Positions 47,140 through 58,057 are shown, counted from the stretch's first letter. The stretch: DNA of 64,000 nucleotides from Haemophilus pittmaniae (GCF_900186995.1 NZ_LT906463.1:1550001-1614000), one strand, 5' to 3'. The notes: generated by a model not told the origin, from the sequence alone. Numbers and translations are program-made.

Positions 47140-48264
47140 GTGGAACCGTTAAATGATCTACGTGCAGAAATCGATGCAACCGATCGCGAGTTGTTGCAAT
47201 TATTAGCCAAACGTTTGGAGTTAGTGGCGCAAGTGGGAGATGTGAAGCATCGCCACGGCTTACCCGTCTATGTGCCAGAACGGGAAAGTCAAATGCTTGC
47301 AGCGCGTCGCTTGGAAGCCGAAAAAATGGGAATTTCAGGTGATTTGATTGAGGATATTTTGCGTCGCATTATGCGTGAGTCTTATCACAGCGAAAATCAG
47401 TTTGGTTTTAAAACCGTCAATCCTCACATCAAAAAAATCGTGATTGTCGGTGGTTACGGCAAAATGGGGCAGTTGTTTGCCCGCTATTTACGAGCTTCCG
47501 GCTATCCGATTTCTATTCTGGATCGGGAGGATTGGGATGTAGCGGAAGCTATTCTGACGAATGCTGATGTGGTGATAGTCTCGGTGCCGATAGCCAATAC
47601 GTTAAAAACCATCGAACGGCTAAAATCTTATTTAACAAAAAATATGCTGTTGGCGGATCTCACCTCGGTGAAGCGTGAACCTCTAGCGAAAATGTTAGAA
47701 GTGCATCAGGGGCCGGTATTAGGCTTGCACCCAATGTTTGGGCCTGATATACCAAGTATGGCTAAACAGGTCGTAGTGCGTTGCGATGGACGCGATGCCG
47801 AACAATATCAATGGTTGTTAGCGCAAATTGAAATTTGGGGCGCCAAAATTTACCAAACCGATGCCGCAGAGCATGATCATAATATGACCTACGTGCAGGC
47901 TTTACGGCACTTCGCAACTTTCGCCAATGGTCTGCATCTTTCTAAGCAACCGGTCAATTTAGCGAATTTATTGGCGTTGTCTTCGCCGATTTATCGTTTG
48001 GAATTAGCCATGATCGGCCGTCTGTTTGCGCAAGATGCGGCACTATATGCGGATATCATTATGGATAAACCGGAAAACCTACAGGTGATCGAAAGCCTTA
48101 AACAAAGCTATGAAGAAGCCTTAGCATTTTTTGAGAAGGGCGATAAGGATGGTTTTATTAATGCCTTTGAAGAGGTGAGAGCGTGGTTTGGCGATTATTC
48201 CGAACAATTCCTTAAGGAAAGTCGTCAATTATTGCAGCAAGCCAATGATTTACGGCATTTTTAA
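47140..48264 (+). CDS. tyrA: Bifunctional chorismate mutase / prephenate dehydrogenase
   Basis: Tyrosine biosynthesis: the N-terminal chorismate mutase helix bundle (about 1-90, LRAEIDATDRELLQLLAKR) makes prephenate, and the NAD-dependent C-terminal domain converts it to 4-hydroxyphenylpyruvate (Rossmann motif IVGGYGKMGQLFARYL near 106; catalytic His region LGLHPMFGPD near 197). 374 residues. The start is GTG behind GAGG. Terminator-bearing repeat R8 follows. No TyrR box was looked for in depth. Confidence 0.96.
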   Translation: MEPLNDLRAEIDATDRELLQLLAKRLELVAQVGDVKHRHGLPVYVPERESQMLAARRLEAEKMGISGDLIEDILRRIMRESYHSENQFGFKTVNPHIKKIVIVGGYGKMGQLFARYLRASGYPISILDREDWDVAEAILTNADVVIVSVPIANTLKTIERLKSYLTKNMLLADLTSVKREPLAKMLEVHQGPVLGLHPMFGPDIPSMAKQVVVRCDGRDAEQYQWLLAQIEIWGAKIYQTDAAEHDHNMTYVQALRHFATFANGLHLSKQPVNLANLLALSSPIYRLELAMIGRLFAQDAALYADIIMDKPENLQVIESLKQSYEEALAFFEKGDKDGFINAFEEVRAWFGDYSEQFLKESRQLLQQANDLRHF

Positions 48265-48348
48265 TCTATATCTAATAAAATCAATGGCTTACAGTTGTTT
48301 TTAGTAAAAACTCTGAAAATCAATAGGGCGTTTCACACGCCCTTTTTT
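48260..48348 (-). repeat. Dispersed intergenic element, copy R8 (with terminator)
   Basis: Copy of the 78-bp family in minus orientation between convergent tyrA and ppnN. The AAACGCCC end is part of a hairpin GGGCGT/ACGCCC plus T6 that terminates tyrA. Core ATTGATTTTATTAG intact; TTTTCAGAGTTTTT block intact. Confidence 0.82.
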
Positions 48349-48358
48349 ATTTCCGCTG

Positions 48359-49723
48359 TTATGCTTGCCCTGTGATAATCTCATAACAAGGTTCATAGGC
48401 TTTGCCCGTCGGTAATTTCATGCGATGCTGGGCGATGAAATCGGTAAGGACAGCATCCATTTTGGCGAGTAATATCGGATCACCATGTAATTTAAATTTG
48501 CCAGCTTGGGCAATTGCATCCTGTGCCTGCGGTTTAATGTTTCCCGCGACAATACCGGAAAATGCTTGGCGTAAATTGGCGGTTAAATCCATCAGAGATT
48601 GATTGAAGGTGAGATTCAGTGCGGCCATATTTTCATGGCTTGGTTCAAAAGGCTGTTGCAAGCGTGGATCAATTTTAAGCGACCAGTTAAACCCATAAGA
48701 ATCTCCCGATTGACGGCGTTGGGTTTTGACATTCTCCATAGCTTTGCGCATATGGCGCGCTACGCTCACCGGATCATCAATCACTATTTGATATAGTTTT
48801 TGCACTTCTTCGCCCAATACTTCACCAATAAAGCGATCGATGGTGGCGAAGTAGTCTGAGCTTTCTTTTGGGCCGGTTAAAATAATCGGCAAATGCTGTG
48901 CTTGGTTTTCCGGGTTGAGTTTCGCTCCCAATACGTATAACAATTCTTCAAAGGTTCCCGGCCCTCCCGGAAAAATCAAAATACCGTGCCCCATGCGCAC
49001 AAAGGCTTCTAAACGCTTTTCAATATCCGGCATGATGATCAGTTCATTAACGATCGGATTTGGTGGTTCGGAGGCGATGATTGAAGGTTCGGTAATGCCG
49101 ATAAAGCGGCTTTGTTTATAGCGTTGGTTGGCATGCCCAATAGCAGCGCCTTTCATTGGTGCTTCCATCACACCGGTACCGCAACCGGTGATAATGTTCA
49201 TTTCGCGTAATCCTAATTCTAAACCGACTTGTCTGCAGTAACGATATTCCACTTCATTAATGGAATGGCCTCCCCAACATACCACCAAATTTGGCGATTC
49301 GCCGACAATCAACGCTTTCGCATTACGTAAAATGGAAAACACCAAATTGGTGATGCCTTTGCCATCGAGTTTGGCGGTGTCGTGGTTGAGCACATTGACA
49401 AATAAAATATCGCGTAGTACGGCAAACAAGTGATATTGAATATTCAGCATCATTTTGTCATCTACAAAGGCGCTTTCCGGTGGATTGTGCAATTCTAGCG
49501 ATACTCCGCGTTCTTTGGTGACCAGATAAATATCGAAGTCTGAATAGCGGGCTAGCAGGGTGCGGCTGTCATCGCTGATCGCACCGGAATTGAGCACCGC
49601 CAGTGAACAGTTACGATACAGGGCATAGAGTGATGACTGGGCTTTTTTGGCCAGTTGTTCCATTTCAATATGGGACAATTGATCCATGCTGCCTTTGGGA
49701 TTAACTAAATGAATGTTTGACAT
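48359..49723 (-). CDS. ppnN: Nucleotide 5'-monophosphate nucleosidase PpnN (YgdH)
   Basis: LOG-family enzyme that splits purine and pyrimidine monophosphates into base plus ribose-5-phosphate; in E. coli it is stimulated by ppGpp. At 454 residues it contains the LOG motif [14 protein letters not shown] (near 245) and an upstream PMKGAAIGH (near 190), with extra N- and C-terminal domains (DUF4478/DUF3412 type) as in E. coli. queF lies 8 bp upstream in the same direction, so they form an operon. Confidence 0.92.
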   Translation of the reverse strand: MSNIHLVNPKGSMDQLSHIEMEQLAKKAQSSLYALYRNCSLAVLNSGAISDDSRTLLARYSDFDIYLVTKERGVSLELHNPPESAFVDDKMMLNIQYHLFAVLRDILFVNVLNHDTAKLDGKGITNLVFSILRNAKALIVGESPNLVVCWGGHSINEVEYRYCRQVGLELGLREMNIITGCGTGVMEAPMKGAAIGHANQRYKQSRFIGITEPSIIASEPPNPIVNELIIMPDIEKRLEAFVRMGHGILIFPGGPGTFEELLYVLGAKLNPENQAQHLPIILTGPKESSDYFATIDRFIGEVLGEEVQKLYQIVIDDPVSVARHMRKAMENVKTQRRQSGDSYGFNWSLKIDPRLQQPFEPSHENMAALNLTFNQSLMDLTANLRQAFSGIVAGNIKPQAQDAIAQAGKFKLHGDPILLAKMDAVLTDFIAQHRMKLPTGKAYEPCYEIITGQA

Positions 49724-49731
49724 AAAAATCC

Positions 49732-50571
49732 TTATTGTCGGGCAAGGCGTAAATTTTGCGGAATTTCCTCAAAGTTGGAACGGAATGGATTGATATCCAA
49801 TCCACCACGGCGCGTATAACGCGCATAGACGGTGAGTTTTTCTGGTTTGGCGTAATGCATCAAATCACAGAAAATACGCTCCACACACTGCTCGTGAAAC
49901 TCATTATGTTGACGGAAAGACACAATGTAGCGGAGAAGTTTTTCGCGATCGATTTGTTTACCCACATAATGAATTTGCACGGTTCCCCAATCGGGCTGGC
50001 TAGTGATAAGACAATTGGATTTCAATAAATGGCTCACTAAGGATTCTTCTACCATATTATCGGACGTACAATTTTGCAAAATATCCGCATTAAATTCGTA
50101 GCTGTGGATTTCGATATCCTGTTCGTCAATGCAATCGCCCGTTAACGTATCGATGGCTTGTTCTTGATAATTGGATAATGGATTTAAACGCACTTTGACC
50201 TCGCCTTTAGCACAAGCACTTAGATCTTCACGCATAGTGCGTTCTACGCTAGCAAAATCAGCAAATTTGCTTTGGTTAAAGCTGTTTAAATAGAGTTTAA
50301 AGCTTTTTGATTCAATTAAATTTTCACTGCGATAATCAATTTCCACATCGGCAATAGCCACTTGTGGCAACCCTTTTGGGTTTAACCAAGAAATTTCATA
50401 GGCTGTCCAAATATCCGCCCCTTGGGTAAATGGCTGTTGTTCGGTTATACCTAAGCCATCACGATTGAGTTTACGAGGCACTGGTTGTAACAAAGTACGG
50501 TCATAATTCGCAGCATATTCTGTTGCTTGACCGAGTTTTAAGGATTGAAGGCTTTTATCTTGATAGTTCAT
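49732..50571 (-). CDS. queF: NADPH-dependent 7-cyano-7-deazaguanine reductase
   Basis: Reduces preQ0 to preQ1 in queuosine synthesis. 279 residues, the long bimodular (YqeF/E. coli) type. Signature motifs are [17 protein letters not shown] (near 93-110, the NADPH-binding QueF motif) and the catalytic Cys in [16 protein letters not shown] (near 189). Upstream of ppnN and downstream of the DUF2310 gene on the same strand. No preQ1 riboswitch is seen in the 24-bp gap upstream. Confidence 0.95.
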   Translation of the reverse strand: MNYQDKSLQSLKLGQATEYAANYDRTLLQPVPRKLNRDGLGITEQQPFTQGADIWTAYEISWLNPKGLPQVAIADVEIDYRSENLIESKSFKLYLNSFNQSKFADFASVERTMREDLSACAKGEVKVRLNPLSNYQEQAIDTLTGDCIDEQDIEIHSYEFNADILQNCTSDNMVEESLVSHLLKSNCLITSQPDWGTVQIHYVGKQIDREKLLRYIVSFRQHNEFHEQCVERIFCDLMHYAKPEKLTVYARYTRRGGLDINPFRSNFEEIPQNLRLARQ

Positions 50572-50595
50572 TTGTTTTCCTAAATGACGAAAGCG

Positions 50596-51381
50596 TTATA
50601 AAAAATTCCACGACAGATTCGATACTAATCGACATTGGTCGCATTTAAAGTAAATTACATCAAATAGTGGCACGTCTAATGCCCAATCGCCACCACAATA
50701 CGGGCAGCAGCGTTGTTGTTCCGATTTTAAAGAATGGCCACCGACACGGTATAAATAATAATAGGTCGGTATGCTGCTTTCCTTTTCGATTTCAGCAGCA
50801 AGGTAGCGTCCATGTTTGCTGAGCGTGCTATTAACCTCGGAGATTTCGCTTAATGATTCTTTTTCTAAAGCCGAACCATTCATTTGCAACTGATCACAAG
50901 CCTGCCAATTTTCCTGCCATTTAATCAAATCTTGGCTTAAGTGCGGTTGATTTTTTAGCTGTTTATAAAGTGGGATTGGGGAAAAATCTTCTCCACTATG
51001 CAATGGCGAGCAAGATTGTAAATGCGTGGTGTAGAGCATCTGCCATGCAGGTCGGCTACATTCAGCTGTACTGTCAGCATTTAAATCATCGGCAATAATT
51101 TGAAAACCTTGAAAATTTAGACCGCACTTTTCAGCATTTTCCATCGCCAGATTCACAGTTTGGTTATTATTCTCGGGTAAAAGGCTATCTTGCTCAGGGC
51201 AAATAACGCGCATTGCAAAACCTTGTTCGCCATCTTCTTCCGTTAAATAAAGCGGAATTTCACGGCCGATAATTTGCCCGTTATAACGCCATTGGTCGAT
51301 GATTGCATTGAGCAAACGGCTTTGTTGGCCAATGTCGTTTTCTAAGGCGGTCAATTTAAAAAAAGGTTCGATCAGATACAT
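50596..51381 (-). CDS. DUF2310-type zinc-ribbon protein
   Basis: A 261-residue protein of unknown role. The C terminus has a zinc ribbon (CCPYCGGDWAL, then FKCDQCRLVSNLSW, about 222-258). A central motif TAECSRPAWQMLYTTHL (near 109-125) is well conserved in the family as I know it. No membrane segment. It sits 2 bp downstream of the SufE-like gene, hence in the csdA-csdE-orf-queF-ppnN transcript. Two uptake signals in opposite orientation lie inside it (50939-50947 and 51121-51129). Function unknown. Confidence 0.75.
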   Translation of the reverse strand: MYLIEPFFKLTALENDIGQQSRLLNAIIDQWRYNGQIIGREIPLYLTEEDGEQGFAMRVICPEQDSLLPENNNQTVNLAMENAEKCGLNFQGFQIIADDLNADSTAECSRPAWQMLYTTHLQSCSPLHSGEDFSPIPLYKQLKNQPHLSQDLIKWQENWQACDQLQMNGSALEKESLSEISEVNSTLSKHGRYLAAEIEKESSIPTYYYLYRVGGHSLKSEQQRCCPYCGGDWALDVPLFDVIYFKCDQCRLVSNLSWNFL

Positions 51382-51383
51382 AA

Positions 51384-51758
51384 TTACAGATTGTGCAAGA
51401 TTTCTTCAATTTGTTTTAAACCGTTTAAGCGGGTTTCACTTAAGCGAGAGGCAATACCGAGATCATCAAAAAATTGACGGATATTAAATTGTTGTAGTTG
51501 ATTATTGGTTTGTCCATTGATGTTTTGTAGCAACAACCATAATAAACCATTCATAATGCGCGCTTCGCTGTAAGCTTCAAATTGAAACGTGCCGTCATTT
51601 TGTGGAATGGTCTTAAACCAAAGCCCTGCTTCGCAGCCTTGAATTGATCGCATTTGAGTTAATTCATCTGGAGAGGGGGAAGAGAGATGCTTACCAGCTT
51701 GAATAATAAAACGGTAGCGATCTTCCCAATTTTTTGCCTGTTTAATGTTTTCTAGCAT
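51384..51758 (-). CDS. csdE: SufE/CsdE-family sulfur acceptor
   Basis: Accepts persulfide sulfur from a cysteine desulfurase and enhances its turnover. At 124 residues it has the acceptor cysteine in MRSIQGCEAGLWF (near residue 44) and the family region ARIMNGLLWLLLQNINGQ (near 67). Its start overlaps the end of csdA by 7 bp, matching a desulfurase/acceptor pair. It is called CsdE rather than SufE because the SUF assembly genes are absent here. Confidence 0.88.
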   Translation of the reverse strand: MLENIKQAKNWEDRYRFIIQAGKHLSSPSPDELTQMRSIQGCEAGLWFKTIPQNDGTFQFEAYSEARIMNGLLWLLLQNINGQTNNQLQQFNIRQFFDDLGIASRLSETRLNGLKQIEEILHNL

Positions 51759-52954
51759 GTTAATAACTCTAAGGATTTATCTAGTGCAGCAAAAAAAGCG
51801 TCCACATCTTGTGGGCTGTTATAAGGCGCAAAAGAAAGTCGTAGTGTAGTGCGCTCACCAAGGCGGGCTAAATAAGGTTGTGCACAATGTTCACCAACGC
51901 GCAATGCAATTTTTTGTTCACTTAATAGGGTAGCAAGATCTGACGTCGCAATCCCATCAAAAACAAAACAGACTACAGAACTTGGTTGCGGTGAATTGAA
52001 TAAACGACAATTCGGATAGTTTTTTAACCGCGCTTTACTTTGTTCAGCAAGCTCAACAGTATGAGCTTCAGCTGCCTGAATATCCCATTTTTTGAGCCAA
52101 TTTAGCACCGCCCCAAAACCAATCACGCCCGCAATATTCGGTGTACCAGCCTCTAGTCGATAAGGCAAATTGGCAAAGGTAATACATTCATGGGATACGC
52201 GCTCAATCATTTTTCCACCGTAAAAAAGTGGTTGTAGCAGGGAAAGCGAGCTCAATTTTCCGCTTAATATGCCAATGCCATTTGGCCCATAAATTTTGTG
52301 TGCAGAAAAGGCGATAAAATCCGCATCTAATGCCTGCAAATCAATCTGTATATGACTAATAGCCTGAGCGGCATCCACTAAAACGAGCGCATTACTATGT
52401 TGGCGGATTAGTCGAATTAAATGCTGGATATGTTGTTCCGTTCCCGTTACGTTGGAAACAAAATTGAGTGCGACTAATTTGGTTTTCTCATTCAATGCTG
52501 CAATTAAGGCATTTTCATCAATTAACCAATTATCCAAAATAGGCAACACTTGAATTTTCGCCCCACATTTTTTCGCTGTTTCATGCCAAGTAACATAATT
52601 AGCATGATGATCTGCTTGACTAATTAAAATCTCATCATCCGCATGCAAAGAGGGGAGTAAACCATTGGCAACTAAATTAATGCTATGAGTCGTCCCAGAA
52701 GTCCAGATTACGGCTTTTTCATCTTCCGCATTAATTAAGGTTTTGACTAGGTGACGAGCATTTTCATATTGTGCTGTTTGTGCAGCTTCATATTGGCTAC
52801 GGTGTACGGAGCCGGCCGATTGGTAGAATGCATTTGTTGCATCGATTAATGCCTGAGGCTTTAATGCTGTCGCTGCATTATCCAAATAAACCACGGCATT
52901 TGCTGTTTGAAAATAAGGGAATTCTCGTTTAAATGATAAGTAATCGAAAGCCAT
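51752..52954 (-). CDS. csdA: Cysteine desulfurase (CsdA/SufS type, class II)
   Basis: PLP enzyme that removes sulfur from cysteine to form a protein persulfide. Start at 52954 (MAFDYLSFKREFPYF) gives 400 residues and follows GGAGAG. The PLP-binding lysine is in FIAFSAHKIYGPNGIGIL (near 222), and the catalytic cysteine in RVGEHCAQPYLARLG (near 360). The upstream in-frame extension lies in the nuclease gene and is rejected. Starts 2 bp after the nuclease stop: tightly coupled operon nuclease-csdA-csdE. Confidence 0.93.
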   Translation of the reverse strand: MAFDYLSFKREFPYFQTANAVVYLDNAATALKPQALIDATNAFYQSAGSVHRSQYEAAQTAQYENARHLVKTLINAEDEKAVIWTSGTTHSINLVANGLLPSLHADDEILISQADHHANYVTWHETAKKCGAKIQVLPILDNWLIDENALIAALNEKTKLVALNFVSNVTGTEQHIQHLIRLIRQHSNALVLVDAAQAISHIQIDLQALDADFIAFSAHKIYGPNGIGILSGKLSSLSLLQPLFYGGKMIERVSHECITFANLPYRLEAGTPNIAGVIGFGAVLNWLKKWDIQAAEAHTVELAEQSKARLKNYPNCRLFNSPQPSSVVCFVFDGIATSDLATLLSEQKIALRVGEHCAQPYLARLGERTTLRLSFAPYNSPQDVDAFFAALDKSLELLTC

Positions 52955-52956
52955 AG

Positions 52957-53448
52957 TTACTCTCCGTGTTTGCCTGCTTTGTTCTGTTTGCGCCATTCAT
53001 AAGGGGCGATAGGGTTGGGATCTCGCCATAAACCGATTTTTTGTTGTTGGGCCAAATCCTGTGCTTGAAAGTAGATTTTGTTTTTAGCGTATTGCGGGTA
53101 AACCCAAGCCATGCCATGTTTTACCATCTCTAAATTGATATTCTGTTCTTGAAAATAAACGGTAACCAGAATTCGCTGATAACGATCATAGCCAGAAACT
53201 GACAACGTCACATTTCTTTTATATATAAGCCGAGAAAGGTATTGTTTAGCTTTATTACCAAAGGGTTGGCGTTTTTCCGGTGCATCAATTTCCTGCAAAC
53301 GTACTTTTAATTGTTTTTTCGTAGGTAACAAGCAGGTAATTGTATCTCCATCACTGATACCTACGACCCAACAATCAATTTGCCGGAAGGCAAAAGCATC
53401 GGTGGTAAACATTAACAGGGCTAATAGGAAAAGATTTTTTTTAAGCAT
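52957..53448 (-). CDS. Secreted thermonuclease-family (SNase) protein
   Basis: A 163-residue staphylococcal-nuclease-fold protein with a signal peptide (LKKNLFLLALLMFTTDAFA, cleavage near residue 20). The metal and catalytic residues are present: Asp-Thr in GISDGDTITCLL, Arg in KVRLQEIDAPEKRQPFG with the following Glu, and a second Arg in RYQRILVTVYF. It should degrade DNA/RNA in the periplasm or outside. It precedes csdA by 2 bp. The H. influenzae relatives have the same neighbours. A nuclease in a naturally competent genus might affect uptake DNA, but that is speculation. Confidence 0.88.
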   Translation of the reverse strand: MLKKNLFLLALLMFTTDAFAFRQIDCWVVGISDGDTITCLLPTKKQLKVRLQEIDAPEKRQPFGNKAKQYLSRLIYKRNVTLSVSGYDRYQRILVTVYFQEQNINLEMVKHGMAWVYPQYAKNKIYFQAQDLAQQQKIGLWRDPNPIAPYEWRKQNKAGKHGE

Positions 53449-53550
53449 TTTTTGATCGGTTTCGGTTTTTTACCTAAAAAGGGTAGCCAAAGGGCTAAAA
53501 GAGCGTAAAATTATTTTGATTTTTTGCGAGAAAAGTTTAACAGGAAATTT

Positions 53551-53961
53551 ATGTTACAAAAAATAATACAACTCATACGTTCCTTGGCGATTTTATACAT
53601 TATGTTATTGCTCGGCAATTTGATTTCTAATTATATCCCTGCTGGGATTCCCGGCAGTATTTGGGGATTATTATTGCTGTTTTTTTGTCTTACAACCCGG
53701 TTGGTGCGATTGGAGTGGATTTATTTAGGTTCCAGTTTATTAATTCGCTTTATGGCGGTGTTGTTTGTTCCGGTTAGTGTGGGAATTATCAAATACTATG
53801 GGGTGCTGGTGGATGAAATGAAGGTGCTGCTTATCCCGAATGTGGTCAGTACTTGTCTTACCTTGGTATTTATTGGTGTACTTGCCAATTACTTGTTTCA
53901 TACTCAATCCTTTGGCCATAAACGGAAAAAAGTATTGGCTAAACGCACTTCAAATAAATAG
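53551..53961 (+). CDS. lrgA: CidA/LrgA-family holin-like protein
   Basis: Small integral membrane protein (136 residues, four hydrophobic segments) of the LrgA/CidA family, regarded as a holin/antiholin-like modulator of murein hydrolase export and, in some bacteria, of pyruvate transport with its partner. Conserved [20 protein letters not shown] is near 22-41. Start at 53551 with AGGAAA upstream; the earlier in-frame ATG at 53524 lacks a ribosome site. lrgB follows after 9 bp. Confidence 0.88.
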   Translation: MLQKIIQLIRSLAILYIMLLLGNLISNYIPAGIPGSIWGLLLLFFCLTTRLVRLEWIYLGSSLLIRFMAVLFVPVSVGIIKYYGVLVDEMKVLLIPNVVSTCLTLVFIGVLANYLFHTQSFGHKRKKVLAKRTSNK

Positions 53962-53970
53962 GGGCTAAGA

Positions 53971-54663
53971 ATGCAGTATGCAATTTATCTTTATACCGCG
54001 TTAACGATTTTTGGTTTCTGGCTAGCTTTACAAATTTCTAAACGTTGGAAATCGGTTATTTTTAATACCTTTGTATTAACCGTTATTATTTTGGTACTTA
54101 TTTTAGAGATTGGCGATATTCCATACGATGATTATATGACGGGGAATGCACCAATTAACAATTTGTTAGGTTTAAGTATTGTTGCGTTGGCATTGCCGCT
54201 GTATGAGCAATTACGGGAAATTGCAAAGCAATGGAAGATAATTCTTTCAGTAATTGCATTAGCTTCGCTTTTTTCGATGATAAGTGGGGCTGTGGTAGCG
54301 ATTTTACTTGGCGCTTCACCGGAGATGGTAGCAACGGTATTACCAAAATCCATTACTACGCCAATTGCAATGGAGGTTTCTTCCCATTTAGGCGGTATTC
54401 CTGCGGTAACGGCGGTAGGGGTGGTGCTAGCCGGTTTACAAGGTTCTATGTTTGGTTATTTGATTTTGAAAAAATTGGGATTAAAACATCAGGAGGCTAT
54501 TGGATTATCGGTGGGTTCGGTTTCCCACGCACTAGGCACAGTGAGTTGTATGGAAATCAATCCTAAGGCAGGGAGTTTCAGTTCGATTTCCCTTGTGCTT
54601 TGCGGTATTATGAGCTCCATCTTGGCTCCCTTAGTTTTTAAAATCATTTATCTATTGGTATGA
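53971..54663 (+). CDS. lrgB: CidB/LrgB-family membrane protein
   Basis: Polytopic partner of LrgA (230 residues). Family motifs are [17 protein letters not shown] (near 52-68), [15 protein letters not shown] (near 124-138) and [19 protein letters not shown] (near 178-196). Pairing with lrgA at 9 bp and overlap of the following dgt start by 4 bp indicate one operon lrgA-lrgB-dgt. Confidence 0.92.
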   Translation: MQYAIYLYTALTIFGFWLALQISKRWKSVIFNTFVLTVIILVLILEIGDIPYDDYMTGNAPINNLLGLSIVALALPLYEQLREIAKQWKIILSVIALASLFSMISGAVVAILLGASPEMVATVLPKSITTPIAMEVSSHLGGIPAVTAVGVVLAGLQGSMFGYLILKKLGLKHQEAIGLSVGSVSHALGTVSCMEINPKAGSFSSISLVLCGIMSSILAPLVFKIIYLLV

Positions 54664-56015
54664 CAATTTTCCCTGCCGAATTTTGGACGGCTCGCTTTTT
54701 GGCCGATCCGCCCCGTGAAAAAGATCATCGTCCGCCATTTCGCCGTGACCGCGGACGTATTTTACACTCTGCAGCCTTTCGTTGTTTGCAGGCTAAAACC
54801 CAAATTCATGCGGTCGGTGAAAATGATTTTTATCGCACCCGTTTGACCCATTCTCTTGAAGTCGCACAAATCGGTAGTAGTCTTGTTTCTCAATTAAAAT
54901 TTGCCGATAGCGTTAATGCACTTTCAGATCAGCTACAAATTGAAAAAAGCGAATTACAAAAGCGTCTCAAGCCTTTATTGCCAAGCAATGACTTAATTGA
55001 AAGCTTATGTTTTGCCCATGATATTGGTCATCCGCCATTTGGTCATGGAGGGGAAGTCGCGCTCAATTATATGATGCGCAATCAAGGCGGATTTGAAGGT
55101 AATGCGCAAACTTTTCGTATTCTAACCAAACTCGAGCCTTATACGGAAAATGCGGGCATGAATTTAACCCGCCGCACATTATTAGGCGTGGTTAAATATC
55201 CTTGCATCCTCGATGAAAGTTCACCGCAATATGGGCAGTTTTCAATGGATTCAGATATGCCTCCACGCCATATTAAATTACGCAATTGGAGACCGGGGAA
55301 AGGGCTCTTTCGTGATGATTTATCTATGTTCGATTGGCTATTAGCGCCACTTTCAGACGCAGATCGCTATTTATTTCGTAGTTGGCAAAAAGACCGTCTT
55401 TCACCGGAAGATTATCTGAAAAGCCGTTTTAAATCTTTAGATTGTTCAATTATGGAATTGGCGGATGATATTGCTTATGCGGTACATGATTTAGAAGATG
55501 CTATCGTGACCGGTATGGTGCATGTTCAACAATGGCAGGAAGGTTTAAATACATTATTGTCGCTCAATGTTCCTTGGTTTAATGAAAATGCAGTTGCGCT
55601 TAGTGAAAAATTATTTTCACCACGTCATTTTGAACGTAAAAATGCGATTGGTGCATTGGTTAATTTCTTTATTACGCATGTGCGTTGGCGTGAAACAGGG
55701 GATTTTACAGAGCCTTTGTTACGTTATAACGCAGAATTACCAAATGATGTGATTGCGGCATTAAATGTCTTCAAACAATTCGTGTATCAATATGTTATTT
55801 GCCATGTGGAAACCCAGCGAATTGAATATAAAGGACAACGTATTTTAACGGAAATGTTCCAGATTTTTGAATCCGATCCAGAGCGTTTGTTACCGAGCAA
55901 TACGGCAAATCGTTGGAAAAGTGCACCGGATGCCGGCAAAAAACGGATCATTTGCGATTATATCGCGGGAATGTCCGATGCTTATGCATTGCGGGTTTAT
56001 CATCAACTTAGCTAA
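54660..56015 (+). CDS. dgt: dGTP triphosphohydrolase-like HD-domain protein
   Basis: HD-superfamily nucleotide triphosphohydrolase, cleaving dGTP (or dNTPs) to nucleoside and triphosphate. At 451 residues it has [20 protein letters not shown] (near 24-43), [14 protein letters not shown] (His of the first metal site, near 60) and the HD pair in [16 protein letters not shown] (near 118). It overlaps lrgB by 4 bp (ATGA). It belongs to the dGTPase type 2 subfamily by length and N terminus; exact substrate not provable here. Confidence 0.9.
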   Translation: MTIFPAEFWTARFLADPPREKDHRPPFRRDRGRILHSAAFRCLQAKTQIHAVGENDFYRTRLTHSLEVAQIGSSLVSQLKFADSVNALSDQLQIEKSELQKRLKPLLPSNDLIESLCFAHDIGHPPFGHGGEVALNYMMRNQGGFEGNAQTFRILTKLEPYTENAGMNLTRRTLLGVVKYPCILDESSPQYGQFSMDSDMPPRHIKLRNWRPGKGLFRDDLSMFDWLLAPLSDADRYLFRSWQKDRLSPEDYLKSRFKSLDCSIMELADDIAYAVHDLEDAIVTGMVHVQQWQEGLNTLLSLNVPWFNENAVALSEKLFSPRHFERKNAIGALVNFFITHVRWRETGDFTEPLLRYNAELPNDVIAALNVFKQFVYQYVICHVETQRIEYKGQRILTEMFQIFESDPERLLPSNTANRWKSAPDAGKKRIICDYIAGMSDAYALRVYHQLS

Positions 56016-56027
56016 TTTCATCAAGGA

Positions 56028-56078
56028 AAAAGACCGCATTTTTTAGCCAAAACGGGTAGAATAAGCGGTCTTTTATTT
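56028..56078 (+). terminator. Terminator after dgt
   Basis: AAAAGACCGC/GCGGTCTTTT stem with a 27-nt loop and T-rich tail. Confidence 0.65.
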
Positions 56079-56104
56079 TTTCCCATTATTGTTAGGAACT
56101 TATC

Positions 56105-58048
56105 GTGGCTTTAATCAGTTTAACCAATGCCTATTTATCCTTTAGTGACCATCCGTTGCTTGATCATGCAGACCTACATATTGAGCCAAATGAACGCGTG
56201 TGTTTAGTGGGGCGTAACGGTGCAGGTAAATCGACTTTATTAAAAATTATTGCACAGCAAGTCACCATGGATGACGGCAAAGTGCAGTATGAAAAAGATT
56301 TAGTGGTTTCCCGTTTAGAACAAGATCCGCCACGTCACGCCGAAGGCAATGTTTTCGATTATGTAGCGGAAGGGATTGAGCATTTAGCAGATTTGTTAAA
56401 GGAATATCATCATATTTCGCAAGAGTTGACACAAAATTACAACGAGCAAATTCTTAATCAACTAGCACATGTTCAGGCCAAATTAGAACACGCCAACGGT
56501 TGGCAATTTGAAAATAAAATTAATGAAGTACTCCAAAAACTAGAATTAAATCCTGATACCAAATTAGCGGATTTATCTGGCGGTTGGTTGCGTAAAGCGG
56601 CCCTTGCACGAGCTTTGGTGTGTAATCCAGATGTGTTGTTATTGGACGAACCAACTAACCACTTGGATGTGGATGCAATCGAATGGTTAGAAAACTTCTT
56701 ATTAGAATTTAGCGGAAGTATAGTGTTTATTTCCCACGACCGTTCTTTTATCCGCAAAATGGCGACCCGTATTGTCGATTTGGATCGTGGTAAATTAGTG
56801 TCTTATCCTGGCGATTATGATTTATATCTCACGACGAAAGAAGAAAACTTACGTGTCGAAGCATTACAGAACGATCTTTTCGATAAGCGTTTAGCGCAAG
56901 AAGAAGTATGGATTCGTCAAGGTATTAAAGCACGTCGTACGCGTAATGAAGGCCGTGTGCGAGCTTTAAAAGCGATGCGTGAAGAACGTCGCCAACGTCG
57001 TGAAGTGATGGGTACAGCTAAGCTGCAATTAGATAATTCCAGTCGTTCCGGCAAAATTGTGTTTGAAATGGAAGATGTGAGTTATGAGATTGAAGGCAAA
57101 CAGCTACTTAAAGATTTCAGCACGACCATTTTACGTGGCGATAAAATTGCTTTAGTGGGGCCAAATGGTTGCGGAAAAACTACCTTTATTAAACTTTTAT
57201 TAGGTGAAATCAAGCCAACTAGCGGGCGCATTCATTGTGGTACTAAATTAGATATTGCCTATTTTGACCAATACCGGGCAGATCTTGATCCGGAAAAAAC
57301 GGTGATGGACAACGTTGCTGATGGCAAGCAGGACATTGAAGTCAATGGGGTAAAACGCCACGTGTTAGGTTATTTACAGGATTTCTTATTTCCACCGAAA
57401 CGAGCCATGACACCGGTTAAAGCGCTCTCCGGAGGGGAACGTAACCGCTTGTTATTGGCAAAATTATTACTAAAACCGAATAATTTACTGATTCTCGATG
57501 AACCGACCAATGATTTGGATGTAGAAACCTTAGAATTATTGGAAGAAATCCTCACCGATTATCAAGGCACATTGTTGATTGTTAGCCATGATCGTCAGTT
57601 TATTGATAACGTAGCGACTGAGTGTTATTTCTTTGAAGGTGATGGCGTATTGAATAAATACGTGGGTGGTTTCTTTGATGCGAAAGGGCAGCAAGCTAAT
57701 TATTTTGCGATAAAAGCAGAGCAAGAGGCTCAAAAAGTTAAAAAAGACGCACCCAAAGTACAGGAAGCTACCATGAAAAATGAAGTAGCTTCCCAGAAAC
57801 CAAAATCCGTGAAGCTTTCTTATAAAGAACAACGTGAGTTAGAGCAGTTGCCACAATTATTGGAAGAATTAGAAGATAAAATTACGGCACTGCAAGCGGA
57901 GATTGGTGATCCTAACTTTTTCCAACAAGCCCACGACATCACCGATGCTAAGTTAAAAGCATTGGCTGATAGCGAGGCGGAATTAGAAAGTGCGTTTGCC
58001 CGTTGGGAAGAATTGGAAGAAAAACAAAATCAAGCTCAGGCAAAATAG
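56105..58048 (+). CDS. uup: ABC-F ATPase Uup
   Basis: Soluble ABC-F protein acting on ribosomes and linked to branched-DNA tolerance. The 647-residue protein has two cassettes: first Walker A GRNGAGKSTLLK (near 36) with signature LSGGWLRKAALARAL (near 157); second Walker A GPNGCGKTTFIK (near 353) with signature LSGGERNRLLLAKLL (near 443). A C-terminal coiled coil (about 575-647) is typical of Uup. The linker between cassettes is Arg-rich (RVRALKAMREERRQRREVM). The start codon is GTG, 8 bp after AGGA. Repeat R9 follows. Confidence 0.95.
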   Translation: MALISLTNAYLSFSDHPLLDHADLHIEPNERVCLVGRNGAGKSTLLKIIAQQVTMDDGKVQYEKDLVVSRLEQDPPRHAEGNVFDYVAEGIEHLADLLKEYHHISQELTQNYNEQILNQLAHVQAKLEHANGWQFENKINEVLQKLELNPDTKLADLSGGWLRKAALARALVCNPDVLLLDEPTNHLDVDAIEWLENFLLEFSGSIVFISHDRSFIRKMATRIVDLDRGKLVSYPGDYDLYLTTKEENLRVEALQNDLFDKRLAQEEVWIRQGIKARRTRNEGRVRALKAMREERRQRREVMGTAKLQLDNSSRSGKIVFEMEDVSYEIEGKQLLKDFSTTILRGDKIALVGPNGCGKTTFIKLLLGEIKPTSGRIHCGTKLDIAYFDQYRADLDPEKTVMDNVADGKQDIEVNGVKRHVLGYLQDFLFPPKRAMTPVKALSGGERNRLLLAKLLLKPNNLLILDEPTNDLDVETLELLEEILTDYQGTLLIVSHDRQFIDNVATECYFFEGDGVLNKYVGGFFDAKGQQANYFAIKAEQEAQKVKKDAPKVQEATMKNEVASQKPKSVKLSYKEQRELEQLPQLLEELEDKITALQAEIGDPNFFQQAHDITDAKLKALADSEAELESAFARWEELEEKQNQAQAK

Positions 58049-58057
58049 CCAGAACCG